DNA of 64,000 nucleotides, taken from positions 19,836,001 through 19,900,000 of the forward strand of contig JAWZYU010000001.1 of the NCBI GenBank assembly GCA_038380435.1. The letters run 5' to 3'. The notes below the pieces were generated by a model that saw only the letters and a program-made list of their open reading frames with translations, searched no databases and was not told where the DNA came from. A program made the translations under genes and the position numbers. The DNA is from Ryuthela nishihirai. Lineage: Eukaryota > Arthropoda > Arachnida > Araneae > Heptathelidae. Positions within the stretch are counted from its first letter, which is position 1. Each line of letters opens with the position of its first letter. This document shows positions 32,218 through 43,246 of the stretch, one piece after another.

Positions 32218-34099
32218 GTTCAAGGTGTAAGTTTTGGTGAAATTAGCCTCCAAAAATGGGGCTCCTTACACCGGTCACAACAGAAGGGCAAGATAGCAGA
32301 TGCAGAAGAAACTGCCTCTCAACTATCTCTTGAAGTTAAGAGTGCTAATCAGGAGAAAGAAAACATTAGACCTTACAGAAGAGGCCAATGTTCTGAAAGA
32401 AATTAGTGACCAGTCGGAAGCGCGTTCACTGCAGCTTCACATTGTGGTGATTATCAAGAAGGGAGGTGATGGAGTAGTCGGTGGTTCCAATAGCATGAAG
32501 CTCCCGGAACAAAACATCTCTTTCGACATTGTAGTGGGAGCAGTTGAGCAGAACGTGGGATACAGTCTCAGGTGTGCCGCAAGTGGCACAGTTTGGACTG
32601 TAAGCTCTGCTGAGAGTGTGAAGCATAGAGTTGCTGTAGATGACACCAACTCGGAGATGATAAAGGTGGGTGTCCTTAGATCTGCGAAGATTACCGAGGT
32701 TAGGAGCAGTGAGAGAAGGGTCAACCAGGTATCTAAATGAGGAACAGCTGCTGTCCTTCTGCCACTGGGCAAGACAATACTGGCTCATCAGTTGTGAGAC
32801 AGAACTCTTGCAGTCGCTGCGAGACAGAGGGTAATTACACACCTCTGACTCTCTAGCACCTCCTTCATGGTGTGATCAGCGAGCTCATTACCAGGAATCC
32901 TTACATGGGAAGGGATCCATTGGAAATGAACTGTGATTCTGGCAGAAGTGACCTTGGAGCAAGTCCATGATCTTGTGGATGAGGAAGGGGTCTTGCTTCT
33001 GGAGAGCTTCCAAGGCTGACTTCGAGTCACAGAGGATGACAAAGTTGCCACTCTTGAGGCTGAGGATGACAAAGTTGCCACTCTCGAGGCTGAGGAAGAA
33101 GAGTACAGCTTCAAGGATTCTGCACAGGTGGAGGAAACGAGATGCGGGATTTGGAAACCTCTGGCAATGCCCATATCGGGGATTGCAAAGGCAGAGGAAG
33201 CCTCTCCTGGTCCACAGATCCATCAGTGTAGAACTCAAAACATCTCTCATATTGTGCAGTGACATAGAAGGTGGAGAGAAGTCTGACGGCCACTGGATCT
33301 GAGTTGCTTTTTCAACCTAGAGAAGGGATAGTGATATTGATCATAAGATCTCTGTTTCTCCAGGGTGGAAGGTCAGGGAAGAGCGTATTGCCAGCAGTGG
33401 AGCTGGCAGGGACAACTCGGTTGTAGAAGTCAGTGGCAGACATGACAATGCAGAGTCTGGCCTGTCTTGCAACTTCCTGAGAAGCTCATGGTTAAAGTGG
33501 AGGGAATGGAGCCTCGAGAGATTACACAGTATATCTCTCTTCCAGTGCATGCAGAAAAGCATGTTATCAGCCTCTGCAGTGACCGTGCTAGGGCAGAGTC
33601 CAAAGCAGAGGCGCAGAAATATAGTGTGTATAATGGCCAACTTGCTCAGCAGTGAAGCAGAGGCATTGCTCAGAAGGTGACCACTGTAGTTGACACGGGA
33701 GAGGATCAAGTTCCGATACAAGACCAGGAGGGTCTTGCAGGAACTTCCCTAGTGGGTACCAGGAAGGAAAGACAGTACATTTCTCTGTGCTGTGGCAACT
33801 GTCTTAAGATGCTGGATGTAAGGTCCCCAGGTCAGCCTGTTGTCCAGGATCACACCAAGGAACTTATCTGTGTGACAACCTTGATGTTGTCTGGCCCAAG
33901 CACGAGGCCAGGGAAGGTGGGAAGAAGGCGTCTCTTCATTTGAACCATGGCCACAGTCTTATTAGATGAAAGAGTGAGGCTTAGGTTGTCAAAGAACTTT
34001 ATGACTGTGGACACAGCTCATTTCATCTTGAGCTGAGCATAGGTGGGGTCCTGGCTTGGGAACCAGATGCAGATGTCATCTGCATAGGTGAAAACACCC
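32218..34099 (-). pseudogene. I-type LINE fragment: RT end, RNase H and 3' region
   Basis: On the minus strand it begins at FTYADDICIWFPSQD (about 34090), the RT catalytic box. RT C-terminal sequence follows (33721-33341). RNase H is next: FYTDGSVDQERLPL (about 33235), LCDSKSALEALQKQ (about 33030) and VHFQWIPSHVRIPGNELADH (about 32900). A cysteine-rich tail CATCGTPETVSHVLLNC lies near 32590. Presence of RNase H puts it with I-clade LINEs, unlike its RTE-like host element. It is 5'-truncated at the YADD box. ACTCAAG at 32211-32217 and 34100-34106 is a possible short target duplication. It is frameshifted in several places. Confidence 0.8.
33031..33090. repeat. 30-bp tandem duplication inside the RNase H
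   Basis: Two 30-base units (33031-33060 and 33061-33090) differ at two positions. On the coding strand they duplicate SGNFVIL in frame just before the catalytic CDSKSALE motif. Confidence 0.85.
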
Positions 34100-34353
34100 A
34101 CTCAAGTCGAGAGGGTAGCAGGGCAGGAAAAAAAATGTGGCCATAGATGACCAGATCAGTAGACCACTCCTTCTGTAATCTGGCAGCTCTCCCCTTCTGT
34201 TCCCTTCCAAAAGAGAATCTCTCTTCTGAAAGGTACTAACTGCCCACACCACAAGAAGGCATGGTTGGACATTAGGTGCTAAACCTTGCCGGTCTTGTGC
34301 ATAATCACTGGGGATTGTGTACACAGCTATCTTCCAGTTTATGACTAGCTAAT

Positions 34354-36379
34354 GTTTACAGACCATGATATGATTTTACCCAATCTTATTCTTACAATTT
34401 TGCATGATACAGTCATGATGTTAATTTTTCATCAATTCCCTGTAATACTATCAAGTTTGTTCATCAAGGATGTGCTCTTGATGACTCTACTATTCAGAAC
34501 CATAGGTATATCTTTAAATAACATTAAATTGGCAGTTTTGAAAAATATTTTCATCTTCACTGACTTTATAATCACACTTTGCATACAAGAAAATTAATAT
34601 ACATTGTATATGAATTTGTATTAGTGTTTAAAAGTGTTTTCAATTATTTGCATCTTTAATAGTGGAAATTAAAACTATTGAAAGATTCAAAATTTGTGCA
34701 TCATAATATTTTACTAGTAACAGTCAAACCCAAAAAAGAAATTTTAATTTTTCTCCAGAAAAAAAAAAGAAAATTGACTGTATACAGAACAACCGAACAT
34801 AAAAGTGAAAACAATAGCTTAATTTTTTGAAGAGGAGCTAGAAATAGGTATTTTAGAGAGAGTGGATATAAGTTTTTCAAGCTGTTCTGTAAAGAAAATT
34901 GCTTCTGAATTTAATTTCCTTGATAAGAATATAAAAGTGTCTGAGTAATTTTGTAAACAGTATATTGAACCTCAAATTTTCAAAGATAACTAAAAATTGG
35001 TAAGAATTTGAAAAAGCTGCTAATGTTACATACTCATAATGAATTATTCGTTTAAACAATCTTTTTTTTTAGCCCTAGTCTATTAGAGGAAAAAATTTCC
35101 CTCACACTTCCTAAAACATATAATGCATGACATATTAAGTGTGGGTCATAAATAGTAGCCTGTGCTTGAACTGTATCTAGTTAACAGAACAGAATTTGTA
35201 AATGGTTTAGGTTTCAGACGGGGCCAGACATCCCGTAATCTAGGGGACTGTCCCACAAAGCATCAGTTTGTATCCACCAAACTTCAAATGTCTCTTGAAA
35301 TTCATTCCTGTTAAGTATGTGTTTGTTCTGTGCTATATAAATCTTTGCTCTTTGTTCTAACTCAACATATCTTCTGTACTCTGATAGAAAAAGTGTCTGG
35401 CCTTTCCAGGAAAGTTTTAAAATTAAGATTGGTTCATAGAAAGCATTTTTAAAAATTTTTTAGTGAAAGTAAGCCTCCTGGGCAGGCACAATGAATGTTA
35501 TGCTTATAGAACCTGTAAATTTTAGCTTTGCCAGCTATCCAACTTGTACTGCATGGCATTCATAGTTGTCAATCTTAATTTCTGTACAAACTCTCGAGAC
35601 TTAACGTTATTCAGCTGATTTTGGCCCAATATATTTGACTGACTAGACCCAAAATAAGTGATATGCAACACAAAGTATAATGGGTTACCCTATTATACTA
35701 TGTGTTGCATAAAAAAACAAGTACTATTGTATGATATATTAAATACCAGAGCCTAAATAGTAGCTGATGCTTGAATTGCACCTGGGTACAAGCAAGAAAT
35801 TGCAATTTGTAGCCCCTGCTGTTATATGAACATTTACAGTATACAGAAATGTATGCTATTAAACAAGTTTTTAATTCTGTGTCTTTCAAACTGTAAAATA
35901 ATTAATTACTTGAAGACCAAATTAAAATTGTAATGTTATTTGGAATGAAAATGCTAGAACTAATTCACAGAAACTAAAAAATTCTTGAGTAACATCATTG
36001 TAAATTCATTAATGCACTTTTAAAAGCAAAAACTGAATTGGGCTCAGTTTAGGAATTACTTTTTTTTCACAATTACAAGAAAGATCAGAAATTTAAGTAA
36101 AGTTTGAGCCAGTACTAGAGAAGCACAGGAAATGTTCTGTAATCATAAAATATTTGAATAATCCCACTTGTAGGGAAATCTAATTATTGAAGGTGTTCCA
36201 TGATGAAGGATATTTCTTGTGCTTTTCTAGTATTGACTCTTGCATTGATAACACTGTTTCTGTATATTTGACCACAACAGTTATCATTTCACATTATTTT
36301 TGAGCAGCTAGGCTGCCCCTTCATGATATAATGGATGGTTCCTTGAGCAACTGCCAATTGTGGGAAGTTTATAGTTTGT
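34354..36379. other. Intronic AT-rich sequence with small repeats
   Basis: No exon is seen. Two related stretches at about 35110-35220 and 35725-35840 share the pattern AAATAGTAGC then TGCTTGAA and may be copies of one small repeat. A near-perfect 50-bp palindrome lies at 35662-35711. Confidence 0.55.
35662..35711. repeat. 50-bp near-perfect palindrome
   Basis: Arms 35662-35685 and 35687-35711 pair with two substitutions and an indel around a single central base. There is no coding context. Confidence 0.7.
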
Positions 36380-36495
36380 GTTAGCTGAAATTGAGTTAAC
36401 TTGCAATAGTTGAATAGTCTAAGACACTTAACATGTTATAAGGAGATATAGGTTTGGATCTCACTCACAGCAAAACTCAATTTATTTCAGCTAAC
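36380..36495 (+). repeat. Foldback element with tRNA-like core (first)
   Basis: Inverted ends GTTAGCTGAAATTGAGTT (36380-36397) and, reversed, the same sequence with a 4-base insertion (36474-36495) enclose 76 bases. The core has TAGTTGAATAG, a full A-box match, and GGTTTGGATCT, a partial B box, at tRNA-like spacing. It is too diverged to be a working tRNA gene. It resembles the element at 42229-42382 in layout but not in end sequence. Confidence 0.5.
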
Positions 36496-36703
36496 TATTC
36501 AAATCAATGAACTTGAGACCAAAGTAATCTGTGCTGTTTGACCCAGACCCAAACTCATCTCTAATACACATTGTGTGGCTTTTTAAAACAAATTTCCATA
36601 ATTTCTCAATTTTTCTTATGAAAATGTAAAAATTAAATACCAAAGCTTAATGTATAAAAAACAATCTTTTAAAGTAAAAGTTTGTATTTTTTTTTTTCCT
36701 TAG

Positions 36704-36888
36704 GTGCTTCTGGAGGTATATGTGAAAAGTACAAATCATATACAGAAAATGTTGCTGGAAGACAGGTTCAGACAAAGCGCAGTCTCAATACTGGTGTAAT
36801 AACATTTGTGAACTACAACAGCCGTGTACCTCCCAAAGTATCTGAACTAACTCTTGCACATGAGATTGGGCACAATTTTGGTTCTCCA
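36704..36888 (+). CDS. ADAM10: ADAM10/Kuzbanian metalloprotease, active-site exon
   Basis: The exon follows a T-rich tract and AG at 36702-36703 and ends before GTAAGT at 36889. With the base carried from 16348 it encodes [30 protein letters not shown] and [20 protein letters not shown], then GSP. HEIGH supplies the first two zinc-binding histidines and the catalytic glutamate of the HExGHxxGxxH motif. The third histidine would be the first residues of the next exon, which is not in the window, so the following intron exceeds 27 kb. Both splice sites and phase (1 in, 0 out) are consistent with a functional gene. Confidence 0.95.
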
Positions 36889-38356
36889 GTAAGTAATATT
36901 CCTTTTATTAAAAATGTTGCAGGGTACTTTAGTATGTTTCCATATTGAATTGCACTGATGCATTGTTTAATAAAGTAACCAGGTTTACCACATGAACAAA
37001 TAAAGGATTTTTTTCTTGCTATGGGAGAAGTCGCATATTAAATTCAACATATTATACCGTTCATTGCTTTTTAAAAACTGTTATTGAGCTTGGAAAGGCT
37101 GCCATCTGTTGCAAGGTGAGTATAAAAGGTGATGTCACAAGGCTCTGTTTTAAGAAGGTCATTCGAGTGTTGCTGAGGGAGCATGCTCCATGACATCACA
37201 TTGGGGAGAGCTCAGCTGATATACTTACATAATCATACGTTCTTTTGCGTCTTTTTTTGCTTGGTGAATTTCTCTCTCTGTGTAGTCTTTCTGTTGATTT
37301 TTCTTCCTTTTTATCATACCGATGAGTAATCCTTAAAAGAATAAGAAAAACAATGTTTCATATACATTCGAATTAGAAGTAAAAATTAGTATGAAGTGGG
37401 TGCTGCACTGTCAGCATGAAGATAAATTCGATGCACACATGCTAAGATATGAGGTAAATATTTTTCAGATGCCTATTAACCTGTAATATTTATGAAGCGA
37501 ACTCTTAGAACTAATTATTAAACATAAACTGAATGATAATACCATTCCAGATTGAAAAAAAATAACAAACCTGTCACTTAAAAATTTCAGAAACTGATCA
37601 CTCTGAAAACAACAACAGTGTACCCAGTAAAAAAGTAGCATTATCTCAGGTAACTGATAATTTAAATACCTTGGCTTATACTGTACTGATTTGTGGGAAT
37701 AAAAATTCATATCAGTGCATCATAGTCTATGCATTAGAAAATTACAGCAGCAGTTTCAAATTTCTATTAAAAACTAAATAATGCCAAGGAGGAAAATCTC
37801 TGCTTTTCAAACAATATTACAATCAAAGCAAAACCAGTGGAAAAAACATAAAAATTGATACAGCAGAATAAAAATTTCAGAATTAATCAAAACAAGAAAA
37901 GAAAGACATTTTGTTCAATAACTCTAGGAAATATTTTCTTTGTAAATTAAAAACTATTTATGACACATTACATTAAATGTTTTTTGGAAGGGGTAAAATT
38001 TAAACCACTACTCACAGTGGCTAAAAAATTATATTTTTATTATTTTCATTACAATTATTAACATAGTTGGTAAAAAGATAAATTGAAATAAAGATGTAGT
38101 GTTTTAATTTGATTGAATTTAGTTATGAGCATAAGATGAAAATATTTTCTCAGAATTGTGTAATAGAAATTCTACAGTAATGCAGCGAAAAAATTTCAGA
38201 CAGAATTATATTACTCTATATACGATTAAATTGGAAATCTTTAAAATAGCTCTACTTACAAACTGATACATGTTTGTGAAATCATATGAAATATTTAAAT
38301 AATTTTCAGAAAAACTTTTCGATTTTAAGCAAAGCATGCCAAAAACATAAAGTACT
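36889..38356. other. ADAM10 intron sequence before RTE copy E
   Basis: Mostly AT-rich. GAGCTTGGAAAGGCTGCCATC at 37086-37106 resembles a short piece of the SINE body. A 12-bp palindrome GGAGCATGCTCC lies near 37180. No exon is recognised. Confidence 0.5.
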
Positions 38357-38568
38357 TGGTAGCTAGGCATAAACTGGAAGGAGAGCTCTGTACCAATCCC
38401 CAATGATGATGAACAGAAACGGCCAGGTCTAGAACCTAATGTCAGACCTCGCCTTCTCGTGGTGCAGGCCGTTAGTACCTTTCAAAAGAAATATTCTCTT
38501 TTGGAAGGGGAGGGCTGCCAGTTCAGTATGGCCTACTGATCTGGTCATCTATGGCCACTTTTTTTTTC

Positions 38569-38619
38569 AACCCTGCTGAGGAGTGGTCAACTTCACAGGG
38601 TCCACTCCTCAGCAGGGTT
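38569..38619. repeat. 18-bp perfect hairpin in the 5' UTR of copy E
   Basis: Arms 38569-38586 and 38602-38619 are exact reverse complements around a 15-base loop, identical in plan to 28235-28285. The conservation between two insertions shows it was present in their common source. Confidence 0.88.
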
Positions 38620-39084
38620 GGTGCTGATCATTTATACCTACTAGACTGGACTTGTTTATGGATCCTGGACTTGCTCCACTGATGGGCGTCTGTTGAGGAA
38701 GAATCTGCTGCTGTGTTTTCTGTTTGCTTCTGGGTTTCCAGCCCTGAGTGAACAGAGGCATTGGATATCTTATATCAACTGGTGGATAATCCTGATCAGA
38801 GGCCATCGCAGGTACCTGAACCTCACTTAGCTAGTTGGGCATTATCAATCCTAAACTCGAGTAATGTGTTTCAAGCAGGCCATATGGCTCTTGAAAAAGT
38901 CCACTTGAAAAGGTGGTGCCTGAAGTTCCTACCAGCATCGGTGACTTTGGCCTATGGTGGTGGAGGAACAGGTCTTTGCCCCCATGCCTGCGATCAGGAG
39001 GCTGTTCGATATTGTTGGCCCTACCAATCTCAATAAACCTAATTTCTTTAAAAATCCTACTAATCATTTTCTCTCTGCAGGAAT

Positions 39085-40000
39085 GTGAGGACATTACATA
39101 GAGATTATTCTCTTGATGTCCTCACTCAGGAATTCCAGCGCTATAACCTAGATATTCTAGGCTTGCAAGAGACCAGATGGAGAGGTAAAGGTGAGATACT
39201 TAAAAATAACCTTAAATTTCTCTTTACAGGGAGGGAGGATGGAAAGCATCACCAAGGTGTGGGTCTGCTACTCAGCAGACAATGCTAGTGATGCTCTTCC
39301 AGGATATGAGTTCATTAATGAAAGGTTTCTTACAGCAAAATTTCGGACAAGCATTAAAGACTTGAATGCTGTCTGCTGTTATGCCCCCACTGAGAAAGCC
39401 GATGAGGATGAGAAGGATAGATTTTACAGACAACTTCAGGATATTTTTAATTCTTTCAAGAAAGGAGATATTACCTTTGTTCTAGGTGACTTCAATGCTA
39501 AAGTTGGTACTGACTCTGACCTTTGGGGAGGTATGATAGGCCCTTTTGGTATTGGTAGCTGCAATGGCAATGGACAACATCTCCTACAGGTAAATAAACT
39601 CAATGGTTTCAGAATAACTAACACCTATTACAAACAGCGCGACATACATAAGTACACATGGGTTTCACCTGATGGGCTGCATAAGAATATGATTGATTAT
39701 ATATTAATTAACAGAAAATGGGCTAGTTCTGTTAGGAATACCAGGGCATATAAGGGAGCTGAAATTGGATCTGACCATTACCTTGTTAAAAGTGTTTTGC
39801 AGCTTAAACTTAAAAAGTGTTGTGCTAAAGTTAAAAAATTTACCTTTAATACTGAAGCTCTGAAAGATCCAGTTATAGCTAAAGCTTACCATGATAGGTT
39901 ACTTAGTCATTATGACAGTCATGGTTTGTTTACTACTGAAGTTGAGGAAGAATGGGGCTGTTTTAAACAGGCTTTTTGGAAACTAACAGAACTCTTTTAG
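39085..40000 (+). pseudogene. RTE-like endonuclease of copy E
   Basis: The frame from 39085 gives NLDILGLQETRWRGKGE and ends at GVGLLLSRQ because of an extra base at about 39285. The next frame (39191-40000) continues ASDALPGYEFINERFLTAK, then CCYAPTEKADEDEKDRFYRQ, VLGDFNAKVGTDSDLWGG and NMIDYILIN, and ends with EIGSDHYLVK. All downstream catalytic residues are present. The extra base is shared with copy B/D. Relative to copy C the tryptophan stretch GSWNVRT is partly deleted. Confidence 0.85.
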
Positions 40001-41930
40001 GAAAAGAGGAGCAGAGGAGGCAGAATTATTTGAATGATAAGGCACTTGAGCTTATTTCAGAAAGAAGTAACTGCAGGAATGTCCTGAATCAGTACCCTAC
40101 TAGTCATCCTAATAGAAAGGATTACAGAGAGCTTAATAAACATGTAAAGGATCAGTTAGCTACTGATAAGATTCTTTGGTTTGATGGCTTAGTTGACAAA
40201 GCTGAGGAATCAGTTAGGCAGCACAGCAACAGAGATTGACTATTAATAGTCAATGTTTTATGTGGTAGAAAATCGACAGGTATACAGGGATTGAAGGATA
40301 AACAAGGTAAGGTTATAGAAGGGGAGTATTCTGTCATGGCTAGGTGGGCTGAGCATTTCAGTGATGTTCTAAACAATGTGGTTAGTTCTACTCCCATTGT
40401 TTGTAATGATGATAGATGCATTGGTGGCTTTAATGTTGGCCCTATAACACAATCTGAAGTTATTTTTTCTATTTCTAAACTTAAACTTCATAAATCCCCA
40501 GGGGTAGATGAAATTACTACAGAAATGCTTAGAGTTGGGTATATTTCTGTTACCACTTGGATGACTGAAATTCTGAATATCTTTTATGATAAAGGCATGG
40601 TTCCTAAAGATTTTACCAGAGCTATTATTATCCCTATTTTCAAAAAAGGTGATCGCAGTTCTTGTGATAACTATAGGGGTATCAGCCTACTCTCTGTTCC
40701 AGGTAAAGTTCTTTGCATGATTGTGCTTAATAGAATTAAAAATCTGGTTGACAGTTAATTGCGTCATGAGCAATGTGGATTCAGAAGTGGTAGGGGATGT
40801 GTGAATCAGATATTTTCACTTAGGCAGATTCTTGAAAAATGTTTAGAGTTTCAGAAACCTTTGGTTGCTAGCTTTGTTGATTTCAAAAATGCTTTTGACT
40901 CTGTTGATCGACATAATTTGTGGTTGATTGTGATATCATATGGTATACCAGACAAGTTAGTTAACATAATGAAAGCTCTCTATAATAACACGGAGTTGTG
41001 TGTGAGAGTTGATAAGTCTTGTAGCAATTGGTTTAGCATTACTTCTGGTGTTCGACAAGGGTGCATTTTGTCTCCTTTTCTCTTTGGTTTGGTTATTGAT
41101 TATGTTATGCGAAATTCATTTCAAGGGAAAGATTTTGGCCTTAAATGGGCTGGAGATAAAATTTCTGATTTAGATTATGCTGACGATTTAGCCCTTTTGG
41201 CAAATGATGTTGATGAGATGAACTCTTTCATTCGAGCTGTTGATGAAACTGGTAGAGTAGGTTTGGTTATAAACAGAGAGAAAACTAAAGTAATGAAAAT
41301 TTGTCAGGCAGGCTGTGATTCAGTTAATCTGAATGGTTGCAGTCTTGAGCAGGTGTCACAGTTAATCTTGGGAGCTATGTAATGATACTGATGATGTGCG
41401 GTATGAGATTAAGAAGTGAATAGGGATTGCCTCTGGGACTTTTAAGAATCTATGAAGAGTGTGGAGAAATAGATGTATACACATAAAGACTAAAATTAGA
41501 CTGTATAATAGTTTGGTTCTTTCTATGGTTAGTTATGGTAGTGAAACTTAGATGCTGTGTAAACCAGATGCTTTTGATTCTAGATGCTTACACAGTATCT
41601 TGGGCATTAGGTGGTTTAACTTTGTAACTAATGATGAGGTTAGGAAAAAGAGTCGGCAACCTCCTTTATGCAGCATATTGTGCAGAGAGAGAGAGAGACT
41701 GTTGGTTTGGCCATGTTACCTGTATGGATAATTATAGATTGGCGAATAGGGTTATGAACAGTGTGCCTAAAGGCCACAGAAAGAGGGGGAGACCTAGGAT
41801 GCAGTGGGCAGATAATGTGAAACAGGACCTTGCTAGAATTGGTGTGCAGTGACTGTATGCAGCAGATGTAGCTCAGGACAGATATGCTTGGAGAATTAAA
41901 CTGCAGGTCTGGTTGGACCTCCGAAGCCCA
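39976..41930 (+). pseudogene. RTE-like reverse transcriptase of copy E
   Basis: RT motifs are largely in one frame: HKSPGVDEITTEML, IIPIFKKGDRSSCDNYRGISL, then RSGRGCVNQIFSLRQI (40789), SFVDFKNAFDSVDRHNLW and GVRQGCILSPFLFGLVIDY (about 41050), with LDYADDLALLAND (about 41170) as catalytic box. The stop TAA at 40756-40758 falls at the same codon as in copy C. The C-terminal part (41631-41852) is frameshifted but keeps WFGHVTCMDNYRLANRV and RGRPRMQWADN. No RNase H is present. Confidence 0.85.
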
Positions 41931-42228
41931 TGGCTGCTTGAGGATGATGATGATGATGCAGTTAGAAAATAATCTAGTAATGAAATTGTTTAATATAAAA
42001 AAAATCTGTTTTTATTAATATGGCTGTAGAAGTAGTCTTTTTATTAATAGGGCTGTAGAAGCTGAAAGATTCTATTTTAATTAATAACTTTTTATCTGGA
42101 TTGAAATTACTCGCCTATTCATTAAGGAAAAAAATTATTTGAATCCTTCTGAGCAAATGGGAGACAAAATAATTTCTGAAGCAAAATATAGCCCATTTTA
42201 AATCAAAAATAACATTTGCTGAACTATA

Positions 42229-42382
42229 TACCTCTAAATTATCACTTTGAAGTCTTCCACTGAGCTCAGTGGTCCAGAGCACCTATCATGTTGTCGGGAG
42301 GTCATGGGTTTGTATCACACCCGGCTCAAGACAATTTTTCCTTTAAAATTTAAATCGACTTCAGAGTGGTAATTTATAGGTA
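42229..42382 (+). repeat. Foldback element with tRNA-like core (second)
   Basis: Inverted ends of 26 bases (42229-42254 and 42357-42382) match at 23 positions. The core contains GAGCTCAGTGG (A box with one mismatch), CAGAGCAC and GGTTTGTATCA followed by CACCCGGCTC (diverged B box and acceptor-like strand), an order like a tRNA gene. It could be a tRNA-derived SINE inside a MITE, or a mobile palindrome that captured a tRNA. No target duplication was identified. Confidence 0.6.
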
Positions 42383-42698
42383 AATACCAAATATGTCGAG
42401 TTTATTTATTATTTATTTGCTAAACTCTTCGAAAGTTCCGTGCATTACCTGAAAATATGAATATGATGGAATTTTGCCTATAGTGAAATTTGAAGTTGAA
42501 AAAAAGTCATGAACATATCTGAGATACCAGAAGATTCGCACAATTATCTTGTTGATGATGAGTAATGGGATAATAAACGATGAAATAAAACTTGCAGAAT
42601 AATCTCCAAGACCAAAAATAAAAAGGATGACACCTGACTGCTTTGTTTCACAATCGCTGTAGCATTGCTGTTGCAAATTGCAGCAGTGTGCCATCTCC
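42383..42698. other. Spacer with no recognised feature
   Basis: AT-rich sequence between the foldback element and the TTAA palindrome. Confidence 0.5.
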
Positions 42699-42755
42699 TT
42701 AACCCATTTCTTCCCAAGTGTTGCGTACACACAACACTGGGAAGAAATGGGTTAA
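42699..42755. mobile_element. Palindromic 57-bp piggyBac-like mini-element
   Basis: TTAACCCATTTCTTCCC and its complement form arms 42700-42723 and 42732-42754 with one unpaired base and an 8-base loop. TTAA is present at both ends (42699-42702 and 42752-42755), as in piggyBac target duplications. It has no internal region. Confidence 0.5.
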
Positions 42756-43220
42756 CAATAAATATTTCCCTGATAGCTAGATAGACCTCAAACAGTTAAA
42801 AAAAACTAAATTGAAATTTTACACTTTTTCTGCCAGCAGAAATCTGTCTTATGCCTCTTATAAACTTTGTTTATTGTCATCTCCCCACTGTGACATCAAA
42901 ATGCCTAGCCAATGACCATCAAGAATTGCTTCTTCACAGCCCCTTGGTGCGAGCTCCTGTACGCGGTGAGGGGACCACCCTGTGAAGGTTCCGCTGACTC
43001 GTTTATCTTCACAGGGTCCTGAATGCTTGCCCGTGTGTTTGCCGTGTGCGGAGACCCGTGTCCCGGGAAAGGAGGATCCTTGTAGTTGCTCAGGGGTCCC
43101 CATCTTCTCTCCTCAGCTCATGACTGCCGGGGTCCCCTTTGGCCGCCTTGCCATTGGGGAGCCTGTCTGTTGTGAGGCTGGGCAGTGGATTCCAGGGCCT
43201 CTGCTTCCGGCAAAACGGGA

Positions 43221-43246
43221 GCTCCTGGGGGGGCCCCCCCAGGAGC
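43221..43246. repeat. 26-bp perfect GC palindrome in the LINE 5' UTR
   Basis: GCTCCT, seven G, seven C, AGGAGC. With the CCCTGTGAAG/CTTCACAGGG pair near 42990-43016 it suggests a structured 5' UTR. Confidence 0.8.

Larger units (their letters stand above)
28738..34353 (-). mobile_element. Decayed RTE-like LINE (copy F) with an I-type LINE in its 5' UTR
   Basis: The minus-strand element runs from the ATGGGCT 3' end (28745) to the 5' terminus near 34353. RT traces are at 30144-29611, the endonuclease at 31366-31106 and 5' UTR at 31620-32214 and 34107-34353. An insertion of about 80 bp at about 31540-31615 is bracketed by repeated AATCTTTATGTAA. A 48-bp SINE tail (32009-32056) and an I-type LINE piece (32218-34099) are also inserted. 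Without insertions the length is close to the 3.6-kb full-length copy. It is the most diverged of the RTE-like copies. Confidence 0.8.
38357..41958 (+). mobile_element. Full-length RTE-like LINE (copy E), about 3.6 kb
   Basis: It runs from TGGTAGCTAGGCATAAACTGG to a GAGGATGATGATGATGATG tail. It contains a 5' UTR with the 18-bp hairpin (38569-38619), an endonuclease and an RT. The 5' half is nearly identical to copy B/D (27029-28436) and opposite in orientation. Frameshifts at about 39285 and 39965 and a stop at 40756 disable it. Flanks differ from the other copies, so it is an independent insertion. No target duplication is evident. Confidence 0.88.

Noticed and set aside
32300..32740. 146-codon frame on the + strand
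   Set aside because: It is antisense to the I-type LINE RNase H tail, which has recognisable motifs on the minus strand.
35190..35310. Possible transposon end (CCAGACATCCCG and GGGACTGTCCC)
   Set aside because: It resembles repeat sequence, but I could not find boundaries, inverted ends or a second copy in the window.
36890..36948. Continuation of the ADAM10 reading frame past 36888
   Set aside because: GTAAGT at 36889 is a strong donor, and the sequence after it loses all similarity to the family, which expects HD next.
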